From assembly GCA_023376005.1 (NCBI GenBank), contig CM042138.1:91409276-91473275 (forward strand): DNA of 64,000 nt, given 5' to 3'. This document shows positions 43,448-54,481 of the stretch, piece by piece. The position numbers and the translations under genes are program-made. The notes below the pieces were generated by a model. It was not told the DNA's origin. It was given only the letters and a program-made list of their open reading frames with translations, and made no database searches. This DNA is from Doryteuthis pealeii. Its lineage: Eukaryota; Mollusca; Cephalopoda; Myopsida; Loliginidae. Position 1 is the stretch's first letter. Each line of letters starts with the position of its first letter.

Positions 43448-45533
43448 ACAATCTGTGAATTATCTGATTTTAATAAAATGTCCAACAATCTGTGAATTAT
43501 CTGATTTTATAAAATGTCCAACAATCTGTGAATTATCTGATTTTAAATAAAATGTCCAACATCTGTGAATTATCTGATTTTAATAAAATGTCCAACAATC
43601 TGTGAATTATCTGATTTTAATAAAATGTAATCTGTGAATTATCTGATTTTAATAAAATGTCCAACAATCTGTGAATTATCTGATTTTAATAAAATGTCCA
43701 ACAATCTGTGAATTAATCTGTGTGAATTATCTGATTTTAATAAAATGTCCAACAATCTGTGAATTATCTGATTTTAATAAAATGTCCAACAATCTGTGAA
43801 TTATCTGATTTTAATAAAATGTCCAACAATCTGTGAATTATCTGATTTTTAAAAAATGTCCAACAATCTGTGAATTATCTGATTTTAATAAAATGTCCAA
43901 CAATCTGTGAATTATCTGATTTTAATAAAATGTCCAACAATCTGTGAATTATCTGATTTTAATAAATGTCCAACAATCTGTGAATTATCTGATTTTAATA
44001 AAATGTCCAACAATCTGTGAATTATCTGATTTTAATAAAATGTCCAACAATCTGTGAATTATCTGATTTTAATAAAATGTCCAACAATCTGTGAATTATC
44101 TGATTTTAATAAAATGTCCAACAATCTGTGAATTATCTGATTTTAATATCTGACAATCTGTGAATTATCTGATAAAATGTCCCAACAACATCTGTGAATT
44201 ATCTGATTTTAATAAAATGTCCAACAATCAATCAATGAATCTGTGAATTATCTGATTTTAATAAAATGTCCAAACAATCTGTGAATTATCTGATTTTAAA
44301 TAAAATGTCCAACAATCTGTGAATTATCTGATTTTAATAAAATGTCAACAATCTGTGAATTATCTGATTTTAATAAAATGTCCAACAATCTGTGAATTAT
44401 CTGATTTTAATAAAATGTCCAACAATCTGTGAATTATCTGATTTTAATAAAATGTCCCACAATCCTGATAAAATGTCCACAATCTGTGAATTATCTGATT
44501 TTAATAAAAATGTCCAACAATCTGTGAATTATCTGATTTTAATAAAATGTCCAACAATCTGTGGAATTATCTGATTTTAATAAAATGTCCAACAATCTTG
44601 AATTATCTGATTTTAATAAAATGTCCAACAATCTGTGAATTATCTGATTTTAATAAAATGTCCAACAATCTGTGAATTATCTGATTTTAATAAAAATGTC
44701 CAACAATCTGTGAATTATCTGATTTTAATAAATGTCCAACAATCTGTGAATTATCTGATTTTAATAAAATGTCCAACAATCTGTGATTATCTGATTTTAT
44801 AAAATGTCCAACAATCTGTGAATTATCTGATTTTAATAAAATGTCCAACAATCTGTGAATTATCTGATTTTAATAAAATGTCCAACAATCTGTGAATTAT
44901 CTGATTTAATAAAATGTCCAACAATCTGTGAATTATCTGATTTTAATAAAATGTCCAACAATCTGTGAATTATCTGATTTTAAATAAAATGTCCAACAAT
45001 CTGTGAATTATCTGATTTTAATAAAATGTCCAACAATCTGTGAATTATCTGATTTTAATAAAATGTCCAACAATCTGTGAATTATCTGATTTTAATAAAA
45101 TGTAATCTGTGAATTATCCTGATTTTAATAAAATGTCCAACAATCTGTGAATTATCTGATTTAATAAAATGTCCAACAATCTGTGAATTATCTGATTTTA
45201 AAAAATGTCCAACAATCTGTGAATTATCTGATTTTAATAAAATGTCCAACAATCTGTGAATTATCTGATTTTAATAAAATGTCCAACAATCTGTGAATTA
45301 TCTGAAATAAAATGTCCAACAATCTGTGAATTATCTGATTTTAATAAAATGTCCAACAATCTGTGTGATTTTTAATAAAATGTCCAACAATCTGTGAATT
45401 ATCTGATTTTAATAAAATGTCCAACAATCTGTGAATTAATCTGATTTTAATAAAATGTCCAACAATCTGTGAATTATCTGATTTAATAAAATGTCCAACA
45501 ATCTGTGAATTATCTGATTTTAATAAAATGTCC
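43448..45533 (+). repeat. 37-bp satellite array, about 56 units
   Basis: Consensus unit: TCCAACAATCTGTGAATTAT + CTGATTTTAATAAAATG, 37 bp. Most units match the consensus exactly; differences are mainly one-base indels in the T4/A4 runs plus a few truncated or fused units (for example near 43628, 43703, 44150-44240, 44460-44480, 45100 and 45360). No higher-order periodicity is obvious. The array is flanked on the left by AAAACAATTTCAACA and on the right by TCCGATCCGTTAACC. The partner locus at 55330-55480 has only about four units. The 60-codon frame inside is satellite read-through. Confidence 0.95.
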
Positions 45534-45732
45534 GATCCGTTAACCTATAGGCCCATTGCAAGCTGCTGTTTAAGGAGCGGTGTTTTAACTGTTTTAAATA
45601 CATACATCTGTGTATATACTTTACGATCGCCAGATAGATCAAGTCTGTAAAAAGATGATCTTTGCGTTATGTTGGCGGTGAAAGTTTATTAAAGTCACTC
45701 CTAAAGAGCTCTACCGGGTTACGGGAGCATAT

Positions 45733-45779
45733 AATAAGACACGTGTTTCGGCGTTTCACGTTTCGCCTCTTCAGTGTGG
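45733..45779 (-). ncRNA. Hammerhead-like motif with broken stem I
   Basis: Minus strand: CCACA, CTGAAGA, GGCG-AAACGTGAAA-CGCC (4-bp stem II), GAA, ACACGTGT (self-complementary stem III), C. The catalytic core is complete (CUGANGA allows A at the variable position). The 3' stem I strand, however, reads TTATT rather than TGTGG, so the ribozyme lacks stem I as written. Stem III and the 5' stem I strand match family 3 at 36569-36610. The next feature is a (TA)n array at 45790-45846. Confidence 0.5.
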
Positions 45780-45786
45780 CTAGAGG

Positions 45787-45789
<3 letters not shown>

Positions 45790-45840
<51 letters not shown>

Positions 45841-45870
45841 TATATATGTGTGTGTGTGTATGTGTGTTTG
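45790..45870. repeat. (TA)n then (TG)n microsatellite
   Basis: TA run to 45847 followed by TG/TATG steps. Confidence 0.9.
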
Positions 45871-46465
45871 TTGAATTAAACAAAAGACACATTCTCCTGT
45901 TAAACAATTTCATTTGTGATTTTTTTTTGTGAATTTTTCAAGTTTTCTGGCCAACTATTTAATATTTGGGTGGAATTCGTGGATTAGTCTACCATATCCT
46001 GATTACTTTCGGCACTTCGAAGTGCCATCATCAGGGTGATATGTTCCAGTTTTTCAAATTATATTAATGGATGTGGAGGCTGGAAGGAGGAAGAATTGAT
46101 GGGAAAGGTGCTATAGGCATTTTAAAATGTGTGTAGTTGCCTTGGAAATTAATTTTGTTTAAGGGTGGTTTGTATTGTTTTATGTATAAAGCTTCTAGTA
46201 TTTGGAGTTTTCGTTTATTTTTTTTTCTTTGTGCGCAGAATGTGTGTGTTTTCCGTTTGGATATTTCGGTAATTAGAGTGGGGGCATGAATGTAATTTTA
46301 GGTGTTGTGATGATGGCACTTCGAAGTGCCGAAAGTACTCGGGACATGAACTTTGGTGGACTAATCCACGAATGCGACCTAAATATTAAAAAGTTGACCA
46401 GAAAAAATTGAAAAAATCACAAATAAAATTGTTAAACAGATGTGTCTTTTGTTTAATTCAACATG
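45868..46465. mobile_element. Inverted-repeat element with hammerhead-like motifs in both arms
   Basis: Outer arms of about 180 bp: TTGAATTAAACAAAAGACAC, TTAAACAATTTCATTTGTG, GGCCAACTATTTAATATTTG, GTGGATTAGTCTACCA on the left and their reverse complement on the right. The left arm (45993-46043, minus) has CTGATGA, one extra T, GGCACTT-CG-AAGTGCC, GAA, AGTAAT, C. The right arm (46307-46350, plus) has GTGATGA, the same stem II, GAA, AGTACT, C. The extra base and the C3 change in the right arm make activity doubtful. Duplicated in segment B (about 55820-56410). Confidence 0.65.
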
Positions 46466-46491
46466 CATAAATCAAAGAATGCTTCCAAAAT

Positions 46492-46492
<1 letters not shown>

Positions 46493-46524
<32 letters not shown>

Positions 46525-46530
46525 CATAAA
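46493..46530. repeat. (CA)n/(TA)n microsatellite
   Basis: About ten CA units then short TA steps. Confidence 0.9.
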
Positions 46531-46714
46531 TATATTAAAAAAAAATGGACACTCCCGTCGATTTTCGACGTATGAGGGTTCATACACACAATGAACTCCC
46601 ATACAGGGATTTGTCTATAGTGGTGAAGGTTTGTGTTGGACCATCCACACTTTTTGGCACAGTCAATAGGAGAGAATTGGTGCATCAAGGGTTGCCACAA
46701 ACCCAATGAACGAC

Positions 46715-46924
46715 CGACCTCAGGAATTTTGAATTCAAATTTACCCCTCTCCTAGACTGGTTACCTACCCAAGGCTGAAGGGCACAGTCTGCCCTACTAT
46801 TTAACCCATAGCTGGAGGGAGAATATATGGATTCATACCTTTCCCAAGAGTATTAGCGCTATGTGAAATGCCAACAGCTTCGTCTAAGAATTGAACTCGA
46901 ATCGACGAGTCCATTTTCCACGAC

Positions 46925-46926
<2 letters not shown>
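46715..46926 (-). mobile_element. SINE family S1 copy
   Basis: Minus strand: head partly replaced by the TA array at 46927 (starts GTGGTCGTGGAAAATGGACT), B-box-like CGAGTTCAATTCTTAGACGA, body AATACTCTTGGGAAAGG, CAGCTATGGGTTAAATAG and end GAGAGGGGTAAATTTGAATT. The A-box end has been lost at the TA array. Confidence 0.75.
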
Positions 46927-46992
<66 letters not shown>

Positions 46993-47176
46993 ATATAACA
47001 ACTTTTAGCTATTTTCAGCCGACAGTATATTTGGGAGGATATGTGCTTTTTCATTTTAGTCAGACCTCATTTTTTTGAAAGTTAATTCATTTATGTATAA
47101 TCCCGCCTAATTATACATAAATGAACTAACTTTCAAAAAAATTAGGTCTGACTAAAATGAAAAAGCACATATCTCC

Positions 47177-47228
<52 letters not shown>
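46926..47228. mobile_element. Tail-only family 1 palindrome between two TA arrays
   Basis: TA arrays at 46926-46996 and 47180-47228 bracket a palindrome: GGGAGGATATGTGCTTTTTC..., GAAAGTTAATTCATTTATG, then CCCGCC and the reverse complement back to CACATATCTCCC. The blocks AGCCGACAGTATATTTGGGA, ATATGTGCTT and GAAAGTTAATT are those of the family 1 tail. The hammerhead and tRNA-like parts are absent, leaving only GTATAATCCCGCC at the centre. Confidence 0.7.
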
Positions 47229-47232
<4 letters not shown>

Positions 47233-47689
47233 AAATCAAATAGGTAACACGCCTACGCACACATACACAAATTTAGTATTTCTCAACCCGTACAAATATT
47301 TCTCCATCACTAACACCACCAGCAAGGCGTAAGCCACTGGGGGCGATAAAGACTGACAGCGATGACACCCAAAGACAAATCTGTTAATCATGCCAACACA
47401 TAAAAACACATACAAGGACCCGCACAAAACAAACACACGAGTAGAGAAAACAAAGAAGAAAGCAGGTCACTAAGAACAACCGCCCCCCACACCATCCAAC
47501 GAGGTCACAAGAGATGATATAACAGCAATAAGTAGCATGTATCGACGCCATATAGACCGGATCAGCCAGTCTACCAGTTCCGAGGGAAGTGTTTAAACAT
47601 CACCGAAAATTTAAAGAAATAATACGAAACTTAACATTCAAAAATTGAGTTACTTATATTTCGCACCTAATGCTTCATACTAAATCCAA

Positions 47690-47960
47690 AAAAATATATA
47701 TGAAAGACATATATAATATATATACATATATACATATATGTACATACATACATACATATAATATATATATATGTACATATATATATACATATATATTTTA
47801 CATATATAGTATACATATATATATATACACATATATATACATATATACACACATATATATGCGTATATATTATACATATATACATATATATAACATATAT
47901 ATATATACATATACATATATATAATATATACATATAATTATATATACATATATATATTAC

Positions 47961-48010
<50 letters not shown>

Positions 48011-48084
48011 CAAATGGTTCATACTAAATCCAAAAAAAATATATATTAAAGACAGATATATATATATACATATATACATATATG

Positions 48085-48116
<32 letters not shown>

Positions 48117-48316
48117 TATATATACATATATATATACATATATATTTACATATATATATATATACATATATATTTACATATATATATACATATATATATA
48201 CATATATACACACATATATATGCGTTATATATATACATATATACATATATATACATATATATATATGCATATACATATATATATACATATACATATATAT
48301 ACATATATATATATAC

Positions 48317-48362
<46 letters not shown>
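47690..48362. repeat. Complex TA/TACATA microsatellite field with internal ~330-bp duplication
   Basis: Mixed (TA)n, (TACATA)n and GTACATACATAC steps. The non-repetitive CATACTAAATCCAAAAAAAT occurs at both 47675 and 48018, each followed by TATA..AAAGACA and the same order of TACATA variants including ACACACATATATATGCG, so the block is a tandem duplication of about 340 bp. Confidence 0.85.
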
Positions 48363-48363
<1 letters not shown>

Positions 48364-48447
48364 CAAATGGTTACAATAGAAACCCAGTCGAGTTTCACCA
48401 TAAGGATCTTCAGGGTTAAATCCACTGAATTAATCGAGGTACCGATT
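48363..48447 (-). ncRNA. Degraded hammerhead-like motif
   Basis: Minus strand (about 48385-48418): AACC, CTGAAGA, T-CC-TTAT-GG-T, GAA, ACTCGACT, G, GGTT. AACC and GGTT can pair as stem I, but stem II has only two pairs, stem III does not close and the cleavage nucleotide is G. Probably a dead ribozyme. Confidence 0.3.
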
Positions 48448-48560
48448 CTCCCAAAAATTGTCGGCTAAAAAAAGCAATATCATAAACACACCGCGTTTGT
48501 ATTTACTTCTCATACTGTCGTGTACAAGAAGTCACTAAACAAAACGAAAAATCTAAGAAA

Positions 48561-48632
48561 GTCCGGTTAGTGCAGAGGTTACGATACTCGCCTGTCAGCT
48601 TGACAGTCGGGTTTCGAATCACGCACAAGGCG
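48561..48632 (+). promoter_or_regulatory. tRNA-like internal Pol III promoter of the family 1 element
   Basis: A-box-like TTAGTGCAGAGG (48567-48578) and B-box-like GGGTTTCGAATC (about 48609-48620) at tRNA-like spacing, with a CTGTCA..TGACAG hairpin in the anticodon-arm position. The clover leaf is too imperfect to be a tRNA gene. The same segment opens the next unit at about 48944. Confidence 0.6.
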
Positions 48633-48648
48633 GTTTTTCAATCTATAA

Positions 48649-48690
48649 TTTTGCTGATGAGGCCTATTAGGCCGAAATGTACATACAGAG
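48649..48690 (+). ncRNA. Hammerhead ribozyme, minimal type I, intact core (family 1)
   Basis: TTTTG (stem I, pairs with CAGAG through G-U wobbles), CTGATGA, GGCC-TATTA-GGCC, GAA, ATGTACAT, A, CAGAG. Compared with 2162-2203 and 33208-33249, the loop of stem II is TATTA instead of TAATA and stem I is weakened. All core positions are intact. It lies about 20 bp after the tRNA-like segment, so a Pol III transcript of the unit would include it. Confidence 0.8.
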
Positions 48691-49023
48691 ATTGATTTTT
48701 CTCGATTTGTTTAGCCTTACATTTAAATAGGTATGCCCGCCTAATTAATTAATTATTCATTAATTAACTTTCAAAATTAGTTACGACTTCAATTAAGCAC
48801 ATATTCACCCAAAAATTGTCGGCTAAAAAAAGCTATATCATAAACACGCCGCGTGTGTATTTACTTCTCATACTGTCGTGTACAAGAAGTCACTATAAGT
48901 GGAATAGGAACCTACTTCTAAACAAAACGAAAAATCTGAGAAAGTCCGGTTAGTTTAGAGGTTAAGATACTCGCCTGTCAGCTTGACAGTCTGGTTTCGA
49001 ATCATGCACAAGGCGGTCTTTCT

Positions 49024-49172
49024 TGATGTTGATTTTGAAGGCTATCACAATGCAGATGTAAAGAAAAAATAATAAGGTAACAATGGTATTGTTTGTTAAC
49101 AAATAACATCATTGTTACCTTATTATTTTTTCTTTACACCTGCATTGTGATAGCCCTCAAAATCAACTTCCC
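49024..49172. repeat. Inverted repeat, ~62-bp arms
   Basis: GTTGATTTTGAAGGCTATCA, CAATGCAGATGTAAAGAAAA, ATAATAAGGTAACAATGG on the left; the reverse complement on the right; loop around TATTGTTTGTTAACAAATAA. It abuts the truncated second unit of the family 1 dimer. No hammerhead core is visible. Confidence 0.8.
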
Positions 49173-49211
49173 AAACCAATATATACACAATACTTCAAGC
49201 AATTATAAAAC

Positions 49212-49214
<3 letters not shown>

Positions 49215-49274
<60 letters not shown>

Positions 49275-49399
49275 AATTCTTTCCGGCACCCCTCATCTGC
49301 AAGTCGCTGGCTGGACTGAAATCTCACAATCGCCATAAACATTCGAGCTGATTTTGCTTTTAGACACTCATACCTCGAAATCGACGGGAGAGTCCATCA

Positions 49400-49445
<46 letters not shown>
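49215..49445. repeat. (TA)n microsatellites (49215-49272 and 49399-49445)
   Basis: Two TA arrays; the second is the site where segment B carries an extra ~550-bp insertion (59265-59820). Confidence 0.9.
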
Positions 49446-49902
49446 GGTATTTTGTTTTCAAGAAATTCAAATAAAAGGACCTATTAGAGGTGTAAGAGCT
49501 ATAATCATGTATCTATAAAATAATACGCAAATAGATATGCGTTCGTTACCATTGATTTTAAGGCAACTGAACTATGCGTCTATCATTAGGTTGCTTGCTT
49601 TATTGATTGATTGATTTTAACGGCATATCAACCCTTCTTGGGTTATGCCATGCCTAACGGTTAGAAAGTAATATATGCTGTGTATTTATACTTATGCTTT
49701 TTTTAGTAATTGGTTTTAATAATGTTTTAGCACTATTGAGGATCATTTTTTACGGTATTGATTAAGTTCATGTCTATATTCTTAATCATCTGGATAAAGT
49801 GTAAATCATCAGGATAAACGGTCGAATGTAAGCAGCGAATGATTTAGAACTTATATAGCGAGAGATGAACCGTCTTCGTCTTACCTAAATACGCACGCAC
49901 AG

Positions 49903-49905
<3 letters not shown>
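49446..49905. other. Mostly unassigned, with a family D-like left-end motif near 49605
   Basis: GATTGATTGATTTTAACGGC and CAACCCTTCTTGGG resemble the family D left end but the rest differs. It is followed by a (TA)n at 49905-49961. Confidence 0.5.
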
Positions 49906-49961
<56 letters not shown>

Positions 49962-50378
49962 TCTACTGACAATTCTTTTCGGACGAGTTTTTGTTCGATC
50001 CTTTCTAACTGTGTAGCCATCTTTTTAATATCTGGATGGAATTGGTGTAGCAATCCACTATATCCTTATATTCTTACAAACTTGTGAGCCCCCCTCTCTC
50101 CTACAAAATTTTACTGCCACTGTTCGTTTAAATGGAACTTGTGGACCCCTCTTCCTACTAATTCCTACTGCTACTGCTCGTTTTAAAAGCGAGACAACGG
50201 AAACATTCCACCAGTTTCACACCTGATGATGACACAAAAAACGTGCAGAAAGCGCTCGTTAAAGAACCTTTGGTGGATTGCTACACCAATTCTATCCAAA
50301 TATTTAAAAGATGGACAGACAGTTAGAAAGGATCGAACAAAAATTCGTCCGACAAGAATTATCAGTAGAGTTTAACAA
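49962..50378. mobile_element. Inverted-repeat element with central hammerhead-like ribozyme
   Basis: Arms of about 105 bp: CTCTACTGACAATTCTTTTC, CGGACGAGTTTTTGTTCGAT, CCTTTCTAACTGT, GGATGGAATTGGTGTAGCAA on the left; reverse complement GGATTGCTACACCAATTCTA... on the right. Between them are GCGAGACAACGG, CCACCAGTTTCACAC and the ribozyme-like stretch at 50209-50276. Left side is a TA array. Copy in segment B at about 60430-60850. Confidence 0.7.
50209..50276 (+). ncRNA. Hammerhead-like ribozyme with interrupted stem I
   Basis: CTGATGA (50223-50229), TG-a-CAC-AAAAAAC-GTG-CA (5-bp stem II with a bulged A), GAA, AGCGCT (self-complementary stem III), C as cleavage base, then GTTAAAG. In the segment B copy the 3' strand is GTGAAAG, allowing CAC/GTG next to the core and TTT/AAA beyond a 2-nt bulge, with CCACC/GGTGG further out. 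Core complete; the stem I mismatch in this copy lowers confidence. Confidence 0.6.
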
Positions 50379-50727
50379 AACTTGTTTAAAAGAAAAAAAT
50401 CTGCCAAAATATACAGCGATCTATGTATTTATCAGTTAAAACACCGCTCCTTAATGGTAGCTGTCGACGGCCGACAGAGTAAGGAACCGGGCTGATGAAA
50501 AGTCTGAAGTCACCATAGCACAACACCATGAAGTCAAGAGGTCCAGGAGAAAGCGATGGCATCAAACCACCGGCAAAAGAACGGGTATAACAACATCTTC
50601 GGGGAAAACCTTCACACGTGACATCTGTTTTCGGGGCTGTTTTTCGAACATTGGCCTTCGCACTTACAGAAAGTGCTATAACTTCAAGTGTACGAGAAAT
50701 ATATAGTCTCCTGAGATTGCAATACCG

Positions 50728-50729
<2 letters not shown>
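50379..50729. other. Unassigned sequence, part inverted to 45570-45640
   Basis: AGTTAAAACACCGCTCCTTA (about 50437) is the reverse complement of a segment near 45573, and the adjoining 60 bp also match loosely, so the two loci share an inverted repeat about 4.9 kb apart. The frames here (to 65 codons in the B copy) are not recognised. Confidence 0.5.
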
Positions 50730-51990
<1,261 letters not shown>

Positions 51991-52639
51991 TTATTTATCC
52001 GAATGAGAAATGTGTAAAAAATAATCAGATCTAAATGCGCAAATAGATAGAAAACTATGAGGACCTGATAACAGTTGATACTGTTAAGCAGACTGTTCGA
52101 AGAGAGTGCTATCGGCGACTGGAAAACTGGAAGAGATTTCGTGTTTTTTTTCTTTGAACAGATTTCTGATCGATAAAGCGTGGGAGTGAACGTAGGTGTT
52201 TTAAATCGTGACCTTTTGCCTCGATCAAATTTTGTTCACCATAAAACTTCTAATTTCGTCGTATGGATGATAAATAGAGTGTATGCCAACCGACTTTGGA
52301 AAAAAAGAAAAAAAGAAAAAAACAAAAAGAAAGAAAGAAAAAAAAATGTAATTTTTCTTACTTTTGTTTATCTTCGTAAGATGGAGCCAAAGAGATTTTC
52401 CTAAGAGAGACATAGAATATTTTTTTTTTTTACTTGTGAGCAAATTTACATTGGATCTGAATTTAATTTGAAAATATTACTATTTTTTTTTTATTGTTCT
52501 CAGGTGAGACATGAGAAATAAATCAGGCTTCCTCGGAATAGACTAAAGTTGAATTTTATAACCATTTACAACGGAGACAGCAAAATTATTTACTCTTTTC
52601 GTAACATTAAAAAATAAATAACTACCTCGTTTCGTTTTT
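51991..52639. other. Unassigned AT-rich sequence between duplicated segments
   Basis: Contains an A-rich run at 52298-52345; nothing else recognised. Confidence 0.45.
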
Positions 52640-53020
52640 AGAGTGATTCATGGAGTGTTCTTTCCAGGATTTGTTTAATATCACATGCGGTATTCTCATG
52701 CAGCTCCTATCTAGCTTATTCCCTTGGCGCTTCGTTAGGACCAAAGCGGTGCAGCCATACAGCAACACTGACACAACTACACCTTGGATGAATTGTCCCA
52801 TTAACTTGGCAGTGAGATCGTATTTTCACACGACGCATAAACTGTTTATAGAAGACCATGCCTGTCCTATGTGTGTATTAACATAGCTTTCAGTGGATGA
52901 GATATTACTACCTAGATACGTGAATTGTTCTACTGGCTTTAGAGGTTTACCGTTGAGTGTGGAGATGCCTTCTTTCTTTTTAAAACACGTGAACTCGGTC
53001 TTTTTCGGAGTTCACAGTTC
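52640..53020 (-). pseudogene. Non-LTR retrotransposon reverse transcriptase C-terminal fragment
   Basis: Minus-strand frames encode KTEFTCF, then EGISTLNGKPLKPVEQFTYL followed by GSNISSTES, then VSVLLYGCTALVLTKR, KLDRSCMRI and LNKSWKEH. The pattern FxYLGSxISS...VLLYGC..W.LTK...KLD....RMLR..LNKSW..H is the familiar C-terminal part of LINE reverse transcriptase downstream of the catalytic domain. At least one frameshift (near 52985) and one in-frame stop (between LCVV and KYDL) break it. The catalytic motif is not present. Confidence 0.8.
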
Positions 53021-53059
53021 AAGCTGAGAACTGGGAAAATAACTACATCACGTATTGTA

Positions 53060-53336
53060 TATAATGATACTGGTGTTGTTAATAATACGACCGTTATCAT
53101 GATGAAAAACTCTCATCAAAAATGAGATCGTCCAAATCGTCGAAGATGAAAGTGTCGTCACTTCAACTAGATAATGAATCATTCCGTGTTTATCCAAGAA
53201 ATGGAAGAAAAAAAAACCTAAACAGAAAGAATATAAGAAAGAAAGAAAGAAAGAAAGTAGATGAAAGATAGAAAGAGGGGGTGAGCGCGCTGAAAGGATA
53301 ATGCTAATCTGTTTCAATCGAACATAATGAAAGGAT

Positions 53337-53408
<72 letters not shown>

Positions 53409-53500
53409 AGTTATATCAAGATTATTATACTTGTCATATATTGAACAAGTTTCAATAGTTCATAAGTAAACATATCAATAGTTGTAATAATTGAATTATC
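53060..53500 (-). mobile_element. Family C2 element, minus copy
   Basis: Shares CGACCGTTATCATGATG, GATCGTCCAAATCGTCGAAG, ATAATGAATCATTCCG and GCTAATCTGTTTCAATCG with the copy at 25690-26128. An (AG)n array occupies 53339-53405. Confidence 0.65.
53339..53407. repeat. (AG)n microsatellite inside C2
   Basis: AG run with one AAG step. Confidence 0.95.
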
Positions 53501-53509
53501 ATACTATTT

Positions 53510-54095
53510 CACAAAGAGGGGACGCTAACAGGTTCCACCACTACGGAACAATACTGGTGATTTTTTAAAAATTTTGTTTTATCATTTGAGATAGATTTTT
53601 GATTACTCTACAAAAGTCTTATTTCTCGTCTGCACTGAATATTAAGAGATTTTTTATTATATCAATTTAGTAAAATATTTAAAAAAATAAAGATAATAAA
53701 AATAATTTAATCAATAGATGGGACCATAAAAGGTACTACCAATTCGGGTCATATTAAAACTAGGAGTAATGGTGATGAAGGGGTAATTCACAATACCCAG
53801 GGCTCCAATATTTGGACCACAATACTAAATCCAGTTTAACGTCATATCCAGGACATCGCCTTCGAGCAGATATATGATAAAAAGGGCAAGTGTTTGCCAT
53901 AAGAGCAATACGGCCGAGAAAATCATGAAGGTGTTAGGGTTTGGCGTGACCAGCCGATTGATTGGAGGGGGCCTTTCCGACCGCCCGTCTTGCCCAAGTA
54001 AAGGTCAAAGTGGAGTGTTGCATGTCATGGACTGCTCAGTCATTTGGGTTCGATCCTTAAGCATCATAGATCACCACTCATGGATAACAGGTGCT
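53510..54095 (+). repeat. Family D repeat, internally rearranged copy
   Basis: GGGACGCTAACAGGTTCCAC near 53520, then an AT-rich stretch, then a second GATGGGACCATAAAAGGTAC (53717) leading through AATGGTGATGAAGGGGTAAT, GGGTTTGGCGTGACCAGCC, CCGACCGCCCGTCTTGCC, GTTGCATGTCATGGACTGCT. The repeated GGGAC...AGGTAC start suggests two overlapping insertions. Confidence 0.65.
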
Positions 54096-54481
54096 CCCAT
54101 TGTTTTTGATATTGTTTTATTATTCAAGACGTAAACAATCTAGTATCTTGCGCTAAAAAAAATATCTAATAAAGATCCGTTTGTGATTACTCTTCAAAAA
54201 TCTTGTCTGCACAAAACATTAAGTAGGGAGAGTTTTATTTGATCAATTGAATAAAATATTTCAAAAAATGTTTTTGAATTAGTAAAAATAGCAGTCTGGA
54301 AGCCAGCGTAAAAAAAAGGCATTTTGGAACCATTTCTGTGTTCTTTTCACTTGATAAACAGCTTCCCATGGGACAAATGTCGCCTCATACACTTAAAAAA
54401 ATGTTTATTCAAGAAGTAAACAATTTTTTTTACTGAAGAAAAAACAAATCAAAACTCTTGGATATTATTGATCTAAATTTT
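54096..54481. other. Unassigned sequence before the segment B junction
   Basis: AT-rich with GATTACTCTNCAAAA blocks repeated at 53595 and 54185 (a diffuse direct repeat). No gene. Confidence 0.45.

Larger units (their letters stand above)
48448..49020 (+). mobile_element. Family 1 tRNA-like/hammerhead element, head-to-tail dimer (best copy)
   Basis: A partial leader (48448-48540), one complete unit and the head of the next. The leader AAAACGAAAAATCTAAG occurs at 48541 and its near-copy AAAACGAAAAATCTGAG at 48924, a period of about 383 bp. Each unit has a tRNA-like head: GTCCGGTTAGTGCAGAGG (A-box-like), CTCGCCTGTCAGCTTGACAG and GGTTTCGAATCACGC (B-box-like). The CACAAGGCGG block follows, then the hammerhead about 20 bp further on, then the conserved tail. 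The second unit stops at CACAAGGCGGTCTTTC before its ribozyme. The layout is that of schistosome Sm-alpha repeats: Pol III promoter plus hammerhead in a tandem unit that would self-cleave to monomers. Confidence 0.85.

Noticed and set aside
44392..44574. 60-codon plus-strand frame with a repeating peptide
   Set aside because: It is the 37-bp satellite read across indels; the period is not a multiple of three, so no repeat protein can be maintained.
43448..45533. CRISPR-like regular repeat array
   Set aside because: Units are directly tandem with no spacers, and the genome is eukaryotic by its content.
48561..48632. Functional tRNA gene in the family 1 element
   Set aside because: No closed acceptor stem, and the hairpin in the anticodon position has no standard 7-nt loop with T33; the segment recurs with the ribozyme unit.
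50505..50535. CTGATGA followed by paired bases near 50513
   Set aside because: CTGATGAAAAGTCTGAAGTC lacks the GAA segment at the right place and any stem III.
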